9,644 nucleotides of DNA from Actinomycetota bacterium (GTDB taxonomy: Bacteria > Actinomycetota > Thermoleophilia > Solirubrobacterales > Solirubrobacteraceae), in NCBI GenBank assembly GCA_005788585.1, contig SYBY01000097.1, positions 1 to 9,644 of the forward strand, read 5' to 3'. Positions within the stretch are counted from its first letter, which is position 1; the number at the start of each line of letters is the position of its first letter. Of the stretch, positions 1 to 6,716 are shown piece after piece. The notes beneath the pieces are model-generated. The model saw nothing but the letters and a program-made list of their open reading frames with translations, was not told where the DNA came from and ran no database searches. The translations under genes were made by a program, and so were the position numbers.

Positions 1-1
1 G

Positions 2-643
2 CTGCTGACGCTGATCGTCGTCGACCTCGCGTTCGGCTTCTCGGCGGCGGGCATCTCGGCGGGCGGCGTGCTGTCGTCCCTCGGCGCGATCGACCGTGCC
101 GCGGCCACCGTGCCGGTCGCGTTCCTGCGTGAGCTCGGCGTCCTCGTCACCGCCTCTGTGGCGGCCGGGGCGATCGGCACGATGATCACCGCCGAGCTGG
201 GCGCGCGGAAGATCCGCGACGAGCTCGACGCGCTGTCGGTGCTCGGCGTCGAGCCGGTGCGCAACCTGGTCCTGCCGCGCGTCGTCGCCCTGATCCTGAT
301 GATGCCCGTCCTGAACATGGTCGGGTTCATGGCCGGCTGCCTCGGCGCGTACCTCGGCATCGTCGGCTTCTACGACGCCAGCCACGAGAGCTTCGTCGCG
401 CAGTTCCTGGCGAACACGAGCTGGCTCGACCTGTGGGCCAGCGAGCTGAAGGCCGTCGTCTTCGGAGCGATCATCGGCATCATCGCCTCGTACAAGGGGC
501 TCGCGGTCAGCGGCGGCGCCGAGGGTGTGGGGCGCGCGGTCAACGAGTGCGTCGTCGCCTGCATCGTCGGCTGCGCCGCCGTCGGCCTCCTGTACTCCGC
601 GCTCTTCCTCGCCATCTACCCGGACATCGCGGTGCAGCGGTGA
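2..643 (+). CDS. yrbEA: YrbE/MlaE-family ABC transporter permease, first of the pair (5' truncated)
   Basis: Integral membrane permease subunit of an Mce lipid-transport ABC system. The reading frame is open from base 2 to the TGA at 641-643, giving 213 visible residues. YrbE proteins are usually about 250-290 residues, so roughly 40-70 N-terminal residues lie before the window; the GTG at 68 is internal, not the start. Visible residues 64-83 (AELGARKIRDELDALSVLGV) are the MlaE-family signature of the cytoplasmic coupling region, followed by PVRNLVLPRV. Further hydrophobic segments follow, and a YKGLAVSGGAEGVGRAVNE segment near the C-terminus is typical of YrbEA. Several cysteines fall in the last hydrophobic stretch. 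It overlaps yrbEB by four bases (GTGA) and should pair with it as a heterodimeric permease. Family assignment is very secure; the 'A' label rests on operon order and on the signature. Confidence 0.96.
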   Translation: MLTLIVVDLAFGFSAAGISAGGVLSSLGAIDRAAATVPVAFLRELGVLVTASVAAGAIGTMITAELGARKIRDELDALSVLGVEPVRNLVLPRVVALILMMPVLNMVGFMAGCLGAYLGIVGFYDASHESFVAQFLANTSWLDLWASELKAVVFGAIIGIIASYKGLAVSGGAEGVGRAVNECVVACIVGCAAVGLLYSALFLAIYPDIAVQR

Positions 644-1419
644 GCGCACGCCGGCCCGATCCGCTCTACGAGGTCGGCGATTACGCGGCATTCGTCACCG
701 CGGCCACGAAGGGCATCGCGCGGCTGCGCCCGTACACGGGCGAGGTGCTCCGCCAGGCGGGCATCCTCGCGCTCGGCAGCACGCTCGTCATCGTCCTCAT
801 GGCGTTCCTCATGGGCAGCGCGTGCGGCCTGGAGGCGTCGGCGGCCACCCGTGCGCTCGGCGGCGGTTCGTCGATCGGCGTCTTCACCGCGTTCTGCACG
901 ACCCGCGAGGTCGTGCCGTTCATCTTCGGCTTCATCCTCGCCGCGAAGGTCGGCTGCGGCATCGTCGCCGAGCTCGGGTCGATGCGCGTGCGCGAGGAGG
1001 TCGACGCGATCGAGGTCATGGGCATCCCGGCCATCTCGTACCTCGTGAGCTCGCGGCTCGTCGCCGCGCTGCTCATGGTGCCGCTGATCTACGCCGTGGC
1101 GGTCGTCGCGGGGCAGTTCGGCGCGTGGCTCGTCGCGGTGGCGTACTTCGCCGACGTGTCCGCGGGCACGTTCGAGATCGGCTTCTACGCCGCGCTCAGT
1201 CCGCTCGACCTCCTGTACTCGGCGATCAAGGGCCTGACGATCGCGCTGCTGGTGATCAGCGTGTCCCTGTACTTCGGCTACACCGTGCGCGGTGGCCCCG
1301 TCGAGGTCGGCATGGCGACGGCGCGATCCATGGGCGTGAACCTCGTCCTCGCGACGTTCGCGAACACCGCTCTGACCCTGGTCTTCTGGGGTATTGATCC
1401 GAACCTCCCGGTGGCGTGA
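640..1419 (+). CDS. yrbEB: YrbE/MlaE-family ABC transporter permease, second of the pair
   Basis: Second permease subunit, 259 residues, the usual family length. I chose the GTG at 640 because it overlaps the yrbEA stop as GTGA and gives the expected N-terminus; the open frame further upstream reads through yrbEA and has no permease character. The MlaE signature lies at residues 110-128 (ELGSMRVREEVDAIEVMGI), preceded by FCTTREVVPFIFGFILAAK, which matches the YrbEB pattern. Hydrophobic segments lie at about 41-60, 92-109, 138-170 and 195-215, plus a C-terminal one at 233-251. GYTVRGGPVEVG (213-224) is the equivalent of the YKG..GGAEGVG segment in the first permease. No Shine-Dalgarno sequence is visible before the GTG, so translation probably depends on coupling to yrbEA. 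It differs clearly from the first permease, as expected for a heterodimer under a hetero-hexameric MCE ring. Confidence 0.95.
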   Translation: MSARRPDPLYEVGDYAAFVTAATKGIARLRPYTGEVLRQAGILALGSTLVIVLMAFLMGSACGLEASAATRALGGGSSIGVFTAFCTTREVVPFIFGFILAAKVGCGIVAELGSMRVREEVDAIEVMGIPAISYLVSSRLVAALLMVPLIYAVAVVAGQFGAWLVAVAYFADVSAGTFEIGFYAALSPLDLLYSAIKGLTIALLVISVSLYFGYTVRGGPVEVGMATARSMGVNLVLATFANTALTLVFWGIDPNLPVA

Positions 1420-2738
1420 TCGGTCGCCCGCGCGTCATCGTCCCCGGCATCCTGGCCGTTGCCGTCCTCGTGCTCGGGGCCGTCCTCCTGCTCTCCGGCG
1501 GCGGCCCGTCGGGGCAGCAGCTCACGGTGAGGTTCGAGGCCGCGACCGGTCTCATCAAGGGCGCCGAGGTGCGCGCGGGCAGCGTGAAGGTCGGCGTGGT
1601 CGAAGAGGTCACGCTCGGCGACGACGACCGGCCCGAGGTCACGGTGGTTCTCGAGGAGGACTACGTCGTGCACGAGGGCGCGACGGCGGACCTGCGGATG
1701 CTCTCGCAGGCCGGTCAGCTCAACCGCTACGTGGAGATGACCAGCGGGTCCGGGCGCCCGCTCGGCGACGGGGCGGTGCTCGGCCTCGACGTCACCGACC
1801 AGCCGGTCGAGCTCGACGACGCGCTCGGCACCCTCACCCCCGAGGTGCGCACCGACGTGCGCCGCATCACCGCGTCCCTGGACCGCGGGCTGCGCGGCCA
1901 CGGCGGCGACCTCTCCGCCACGCTGCGCCACAGCGACCGCGCGCTGCGCGAGACGAACAAGCTCGTCGCCGACCTCGCCGCCGACGGTCCCGCGTTGCGT
2001 CGGCTCGTCCGCGAGAGCCACACGCTGACGGGCGAGCTCGCGCAGGACCCCGAGGGGCTCCAGGCGGTCGCCGACCGGCTCGCCGGCACCCTGGCGACGA
2101 CCGCGCGGCGCCAGCAGGAGCTCGGCGCGACGGTCGACGGGCTCGGCCCCGGGCTGCGCGGTGCGCACCGGGCGCTCGACGAGCTGAACGACACGACGCC
2201 GGAGCTGCGCCGCCTCGCCCGGGTGGCCGGACCGGCGGCGCAGGAGATCCGCGAGCAGGCGCCCACGATCCGGCGGCTGCTCGACGCCGCGCCGCCCGCC
2301 ATGGAGGCGGCGCGGGAGCTGACCGAGGTCGCGCCGGCACAGCTCGAGGCGATGCGCCCGCTGCTGCGTGAGTCGGCCCCGGTCGTGCGCCGGCTGCCTG
2401 GGGCCCTGCGGCAGTTCGCGCCCATCCTCGACGAGATGCGCGCACGGGCCCCCGATGCGCTCGGCTGGCTGCCGCTGCTCGGCGACGCGCTCAGCAACTT
2501 CGACGTCAACGGCCACGCCGCGCGGCTGATGTTCGTCGCCAGCCCGGCACCCGAGACGACCGTGAAGCCCGACGAGAACAAGGCCGGCCTGCTCGAGGCG
2601 CCGTTCGACCGCGTGCCGGGGGCCGTCGGCGATCAGCCGTGGCGTGACTTCGCCGACTCGTTCATCGGCGACAAGCCGTGGGTCGCACCCGAGAACCAGA
2701 AGCTCCAGGCGCCCGCGCCGAAGGAGCGCACGCCATGA
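1416..2738 (+). CDS. mceA: MCE-domain protein, first of six (MceA position)
   Basis: Envelope-anchored substrate-channel subunit of the Mce transporter, 440 residues. The GTG at 1416 overlaps the yrbEB stop (GTGA), and no ribosome binding site is visible. Residues 8-27 form the single N-terminal membrane anchor. The MCE domain spans about 34-112, with the core VRAGSVKVGVVEEV. From about 130 to 350 the protein is helical and rich in Leu, Arg and Ala, with Ala-Pro pairs at 282, 292, 306, 321, 335 and 345, typical of the extended helical part of Mce proteins. The tail (about 351-440) holds a DVNGHAAR motif at 363-370 and ends Pro/Lys-rich. It has no cysteine at all, unlike the other five. There is no lipobox. 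It is expected to form one sixth of a hetero-hexamer with MceB-F. Confidence 0.94.
   Translation: MIGRPRVIVPGILAVAVLVLGAVLLLSGGGPSGQQLTVRFEAATGLIKGAEVRAGSVKVGVVEEVTLGDDDRPEVTVVLEEDYVVHEGATADLRMLSQAGQLNRYVEMTSGSGRPLGDGAVLGLDVTDQPVELDDALGTLTPEVRTDVRRITASLDRGLRGHGGDLSATLRHSDRALRETNKLVADLAADGPALRRLVRESHTLTGELAQDPEGLQAVADRLAGTLATTARRQQELGATVDGLGPGLRGAHRALDELNDTTPELRRLARVAGPAAQEIREQAPTIRRLLDAAPPAMEAARELTEVAPAQLEAMRPLLRESAPVVRRLPGALRQFAPILDEMRARAPDALGWLPLLGDALSNFDVNGHAARLMFVASPAPETTVKPDENKAGLLEAPFDRVPGAVGDQPWRDFADSFIGDKPWVAPENQKLQAPAPKERTP
2721..2726 (+). promoter_or_regulatory. Shine-Dalgarno sequence for mceB
   Basis: AAGGAG lies eight bases before the mceB ATG and inside the end of mceA. It supports the ATG at 2735 and gives mceB its own initiation signal in addition to the ATGA overlap. 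Confidence 0.75.
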
Positions 2739-4117
2739 ATCCGCGCATCGCCAGGTGGGCGGGCTGGACCATGGTCGCGGCGCTGATCTGCGCGCTCGGG
2801 CTGCTCTACGTCCTGTCCAGCGGCAAGGTCCTGGTCAGCCAGCGCGGCGCGCTGGGCGGGTCACTCGTCAAGGCGGAGTTCGACAACGCGTGGCCGCTCG
2901 TGCCGGGCATGACGGTGCGCATCTCCGGCGCCGTCGCGGGCACCGTGGAGAGCGTCGACCTGACCGACGAGGGGACCGCCGACGTCGGCCTGCGGCTCAC
3001 CCGCGACGTCGCGGCCCCGCGCGCGGACGCCAACGCGGCGATCCGCCAGCACGACATCCTCGGTGACACGTACGTCGCGCTGGAGCTGGGCGACGATCCC
3101 GAGGAGCTCGACGGTCCGATCCCTCCGAGCCGGACGCTGGCGATGCCGCGCCTCGACGAGCTGTTCAGCACGTTCCGCGAACCCGAACGCGCCGCCGCGC
3201 AGACGCTCATGACCGAGCTGAGCCTCGCCGTGGAGGGCCGCGGGTCCGACCTCAACCGCGCGACGCTGCAGCTGCGCCCCGGCATGCAGGCACTGGACGA
3301 GCTGCTCGCCGAGCTCGACGGGCAGGAGGTCGACCTGCGGGCCGTCGTCACCGACGCGCAGCGGCTGACCGGCCAGCTGGCCGGGTCGACGGCGGAGATC
3401 GAGGCGAGCACGGACGCGCTCGACGCGCTGCTGGCCAGCGCCGCCGCCCAGGCACCGGAGCTCGACGCCACGCTGGCCCGCGCGCCGGAGGGGATGGCGG
3501 CAGCGCGGCGCACCCTCGCGCAGGTCGGCGAGCTGGCCGACCGCGCCCAGCCGCTCGCGCGCACGGTCGCCGAGGCCGCGCCCGAGCTGCGCGCCGCCGC
3601 CCCGTTGCTCGGCCCGTTCGCCAGGGACGCCCGCGCGTCGGTGGAGGCGCTCGCGCCGGTGTTCACCCAGCTCCGCCGCACGCTGAAGGCGGGGGAGAAG
3701 ATCACCCCGAAGCTCAAGGACCTCGACCCGGTGGACGTGCTGCTGCCCGCCGCCGGGCTGCTCGAGGTGCTCTCGCCCGTGTTCGGCGACGGGGCCAAGG
3801 CGCTCTTCGGCGCGAGCACGTACGGCGGGGACCCGAAGGGCCAGACCGGCCTGGGTGCCGTGGCCGTCGAGCGCGGCGACCAGCCGACGACGCCGAGCGT
3901 CGACCCGCGCCGGATGTGGCTGCGCACCGGCATCGTGCTCAGCTGCGAGACGTTCGGCGTCCCGATCCGGCCCGGCTGCCTCGCACGCCTGCTCGGGCAG
4001 GGCGTCGACGCGCTCATTCCCGTGAACCTCCGCGCCGGGCAGTCCAAGAGCGAGCGCGCCGCCAAGCTGCCCGACGACGACCCCCAGCTCCAGGTCCTGG
4101 ACTACCTGATGCGATGA
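2735..4117 (+). CDS. mceB: MCE-domain protein, second of six (MceB position)
   Basis: 460-residue Mce subunit. The ATG at 2735 overlaps the mceA stop (ATGA) and has AAGGAG eight bases upstream. An N-terminal anchor at about 11-28 follows a short basic stretch (MNPRIARW). It contains one cysteine (C19), but the context AALIC does not fit a lipobox. The MCE domain lies at about 43-119 (VRISGAVAGTVESV, then DTYVALEL). A long helical region covers about 140-330, with repeated Ala-Pro and Leu positions. The C-terminal part differs from its neighbours: a Gly-rich stretch (about 350-380), then a cysteine pair C404 and C415 within SCETFGVPIRPGC, then a charged tail. These two are its only cysteines outside the anchor. 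The role is the shared lipid-conducting MCE ring and tube; no substrate can be inferred. Confidence 0.94.
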   Translation: MNPRIARWAGWTMVAALICALGLLYVLSSGKVLVSQRGALGGSLVKAEFDNAWPLVPGMTVRISGAVAGTVESVDLTDEGTADVGLRLTRDVAAPRADANAAIRQHDILGDTYVALELGDDPEELDGPIPPSRTLAMPRLDELFSTFREPERAAAQTLMTELSLAVEGRGSDLNRATLQLRPGMQALDELLAELDGQEVDLRAVVTDAQRLTGQLAGSTAEIEASTDALDALLASAAAQAPELDATLARAPEGMAAARRTLAQVGELADRAQPLARTVAEAAPELRAAAPLLGPFARDARASVEALAPVFTQLRRTLKAGEKITPKLKDLDPVDVLLPAAGLLEVLSPVFGDGAKALFGASTYGGDPKGQTGLGAVAVERGDQPTTPSVDPRRMWLRTGIVLSCETFGVPIRPGCLARLLGQGVDALIPVNLRAGQSKSERAAKLPDDDPQLQVLDYLMR

Positions 4118-5403
4118 GCCGCGCATCCCGGACCCCCACCCACCGGCCCAGGCGTCCCCTCGTCGCGCTGGCGTCCCGCCTGGCCGGCCATCCGCGCGCG
4201 CTCGGCTTCGCGACCCTCGCCGTGCTCGCCTTCGTCACATGGGTCATCGTGCTGTCGGTCAACGGCGTGCCGTTCCAGCAGCGCTACGCGCTCGTCGTCG
4301 AGCTGCCCGACGACGCGGTCCCGGTCGACGCGGCCGACCAGGTGCGGATCGCCGGCCAGCGCGCCGGGATGGTCAAGAGCGCCCGTCCGGTCGACGGCGG
4401 CAACCGCGTGGAGATCGAGGTCCTGCCCGACTTCTGGCCGATCGGTGATGAGACGACGGCGCGGGTGCGGGTCCGGCCCGCGTCGGGGCTGACGTTCCTC
4501 GAGCTGCGTCCCGACGGCGACGAGGCACTGGACGAGGGGTCGACGATCGTGCGCGCGAACGTCACGAGCGGCACGACGCTGCCCGAGGCGGCCGAGACCT
4601 TCGACGCGGCGACCCGCGACGCGCTCGCGGGAACCCTGCGCACCGGCGGCGCGGCGGTCCTCAGCCAGGGGGAGAGCTTGAACGCGGCGGCGAGGCAGCT
4701 GCCGCGGGTGCTGGACGAAGGCGTGCCGGTGGTCGGTGCGCTGACGCCCGAAGACGGTGAGCTGGCGGGCCTGATGACGGGCAGCCAGCGCATCGCTCGC
4801 GGGCTGGCGGGCGACGGACGGGACCTTCCCGTGGCACTGGCAGACACCAGTGTCTCCCTGCAGGCCGTCGCCCGTCGCCGCGAGGACCTCGCGGCGACGA
4901 TCGACCGGGCCGCGCCGCTCCTGTCGCGCCTGGACGCCGTCAGCCCCGAGCTCGATGCGCTCATGACGCAGCTCACGCAGCTGACCCGCGACGTGACGCC
5001 CGCGACCGAGGCGCTCGCCGCCGAGCTGCCGGTGCTGCGCCGGGCGCTGGCCAGCAGCCCCGAGCTGCGGCGTGCGGCCGCGAAGCTCGGCCCGGCCGCG
5101 GCCGACGCGCTGGACCGCGGCCCCGAGGCGATGTACTCGCTGCACGGGCCGATCAGCCTGCTTGGCCCGACGGTCGAGCAGATCACCGCGATCACCGACG
5201 TCCTGAGCGCCTACCGCGCGGACCTCCTCGCCGGGGTCAAGGGGCTCGAGGCCGTCACCACGAAGACCTACGCCGAGGGCTTCACCGCCCCCGGCCACCC
5301 GGGGCTGCGCTTCGGCCCCGTGTTCACGTGCGGCACGCCGCGCAACCCGTACCCGGCGCCGGGGACCTCCCGGCAGGACGCGGGGGAGCGCGGGCAATGC
5401 TGA
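4114..5403 (+). CDS. mceC: MCE-domain protein, third of six (MceC position)
   Basis: 429-residue Mce subunit. The ATG at 4114 overlaps the mceB stop (ATGA); no Shine-Dalgarno is visible, so coupling is likely. The N-terminus is longer and more basic than in the other subunits (Arg/Lys/His-rich residues 1-30), with the anchor at about 31-50. The MCE domain is at about 58-133 (VRIAGQRAGMVKSA; LTFLELRP). A helical region rich in Leu, Ala and Arg runs to about 370. The tail reads FTCGTPRNPYPAPG and ends in Cys; C406 and C429 are its only cysteines, and C429 is the final residue. Its TGC codon lies within the ATGCTGA overlap with mceD. NPYPAP at 411-416 resembles NPYPQP in MceF, suggesting these two are related in the tail. 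No lipobox. Confidence 0.94.
   Translation: MSRASRTPTHRPRRPLVALASRLAGHPRALGFATLAVLAFVTWVIVLSVNGVPFQQRYALVVELPDDAVPVDAADQVRIAGQRAGMVKSARPVDGGNRVEIEVLPDFWPIGDETTARVRVRPASGLTFLELRPDGDEALDEGSTIVRANVTSGTTLPEAAETFDAATRDALAGTLRTGGAAVLSQGESLNAAARQLPRVLDEGVPVVGALTPEDGELAGLMTGSQRIARGLAGDGRDLPVALADTSVSLQAVARRREDLAATIDRAAPLLSRLDAVSPELDALMTQLTQLTRDVTPATEALAAELPVLRRALASSPELRRAAAKLGPAAADALDRGPEAMYSLHGPISLLGPTVEQITAITDVLSAYRADLLAGVKGLEAVTTKTYAEGFTAPGHPGLRFGPVFTCGTPRNPYPAPGTSRQDAGERGQC
5382..5388 (+). promoter_or_regulatory. Shine-Dalgarno-like sequence for mceD
   Basis: GGGGGAG lies eight bases before the mceD ATG at 5397. It pairs with the anti-Shine-Dalgarno sequence if one G-U wobble is allowed. It helps decide the mceD start, which lies inside the end of mceC. 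Confidence 0.6.
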
Positions 5404-6716
5404 CCGAGAAGGTGACACGCAAGCGGCTCGTGGGTCTGGCGATCGTCGTCGTCATCCCGATCCTCATCGCGATCGGCACGCTGCGGCCGTCGCCGTGGCA
5501 GGAGGACCAGACCGTCTGGGTCGTCTTCGACGAGGCGAAGGGGCTGGCGAAGGTCAACCGCGACGTGCGGGTCGCCGGGGTGAACGTCGGCGAGGTGGGC
5601 GAGGTCGTGCGGGTCGGCGACGACGCGAAGATCCAGCTCGTCCTCACCGAGGACGTCGGTGAGATCTACGCCGACGCGACCGCGACGCTGCGCCCGCACG
5701 CCGCGTTCGAGGGCGACGCGTTCGTCGACCTCGACCCCGGAAGCCCGTCGGCCGGCGCGCTCGGCGACCGGCCGGTGCCGAAGGACCAGACCTGGGTCTA
5801 CGTCGCGCTCGACGAGTCGCTGCGCGGATTGGACGGCCCGCGGCGCGACGCGGTCGCCGGGGTCATCGGCGAGCAGGCGAAGACCGCGACGCCCGAGGCC
5901 GAGAACGCGCTCGGGGACACCCTGGAGCAGGCGCCGGGCGCCATGAAGGCGACCGGCCCCGCCGCACGAGCCGCCCGCGGCCCGCGCGGCGACGAGCTGC
6001 GGGAGTCGATCGGCGACCTGTCGCTCGCCGCGCCCGCGCTGGGCTCCCGCGCTCCGCAGTTGGCACAGGCCGTGCGTGACGCCGAGCGCACCCTCGCGGC
6101 CGTGGGGACCGACGACAACGAGGCGCTGGACGCGACCCTCGTCGCGCTGCCCGGCGCGGTGGCCGAGCTGCGCGACAGCGCCGGCACGCTCGTGTCGGTC
6201 ACCCGGCAGATCAACCGCGCGACCAAGCAGGCCGGCCCGGTCCTCGACGAGGCGACCCCGCTGCTGATCTCCCTCGGCCCGCTCCTGCGCCGCTCGGTGC
6301 CCGTGCTCCGCGACGCGCCCCCGCTGACGCGCGACCTGCAGCTCGTCCTGGCCGACCTCGCCGGCGCGACCCCGGCGCTGCGGGCGCTCATCAAGCCGAT
6401 CGAGGGGGCCGTGAGCGACCTGGACACCAAGGGGCTCCCCGCGCTGCACAAAACGTCGCGGCTCGGCCAGCCCGCCTACCGGCAGTTCCTCTCGGCGGGC
6501 GCGGGTCTGACCGGCGCGCTGGCGTCCTACCAGGACCTCGGCCAGAACTCGTTCTACGGCGCGGGGCACTACGCGCGCATCAGCGGCGACGTGGTCAACG
6601 GCCTGCTCGGGATGACGAACACCATCCCCGGGATGGCCGACATCGCGCGGGCGTGCGCGACCGAGCTGCGCGACGCCACCGGACAGCTCGCGCGCGCCGG
6701 GGGGTGCGGGCGGTGA
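5397..6716 (+). CDS. mceD: MCE-domain protein, fourth of six (MceD position)
   Basis: 439-residue Mce subunit. The ATG at 5397 overlaps the end of mceC by seven bases (ATGCTGA) and is preceded by GGGGGAG; the frame is open upstream but only as a shadow of mceC. A basic N-terminus (KVTRKR) leads to one anchor at about 11-29. The MCE domain is at about 38-115, with the most canonical core of the six (VRVAGVNVGEVGEVV, then GDAFVDLDPGSP). The helical region runs from about 135 to 335, followed by a Gly/Tyr-containing segment (SFYGAGHYARISGDVVNG, 385-402). The only cysteines are C420 and C437, the latter two residues from the end. No lipobox. The role is as for the other MCE subunits, in the envelope-spanning lipid conduit. 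Confidence 0.94.
   Translation: MLTEKVTRKRLVGLAIVVVIPILIAIGTLRPSPWQEDQTVWVVFDEAKGLAKVNRDVRVAGVNVGEVGEVVRVGDDAKIQLVLTEDVGEIYADATATLRPHAAFEGDAFVDLDPGSPSAGALGDRPVPKDQTWVYVALDESLRGLDGPRRDAVAGVIGEQAKTATPEAENALGDTLEQAPGAMKATGPAARAARGPRGDELRESIGDLSLAAPALGSRAPQLAQAVRDAERTLAAVGTDDNEALDATLVALPGAVAELRDSAGTLVSVTRQINRATKQAGPVLDEATPLLISLGPLLRRSVPVLRDAPPLTRDLQLVLADLAGATPALRALIKPIEGAVSDLDTKGLPALHKTSRLGQPAYRQFLSAGAGLTGALASYQDLGQNSFYGAGHYARISGDVVNGLLGMTNTIPGMADIARACATELRDATGQLARAGGCGR

Noticed and set aside
68..643. GTG at 68 as the start of the first permease
   Set aside because: The same frame is open to the left edge with family-like hydrophobic sequence, and the protein from 68 would be too short for a YrbE permease.
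1394..2371. Second + strand open frame inside mceA (and similar ones in the other genes)
   Set aside because: Arg/Pro/Ala-rich shadow frames of high-GC coding DNA without recognisable motifs.
1278..2516. Long - strand open frame opposite mceA (similar ones lie opposite mceB to mceF)
   Set aside because: The products are Arg/Ala/Gly-rich low-complexity sequences with no domain, as expected opposite very GC-rich genes; the + strand frames hold clear MCE domains.
2735..2830. MceB as a lipoprotein through C19
   Set aside because: The residues before the cysteine (AALI) do not fit a lipobox, and hydrophobic sequence continues after it.
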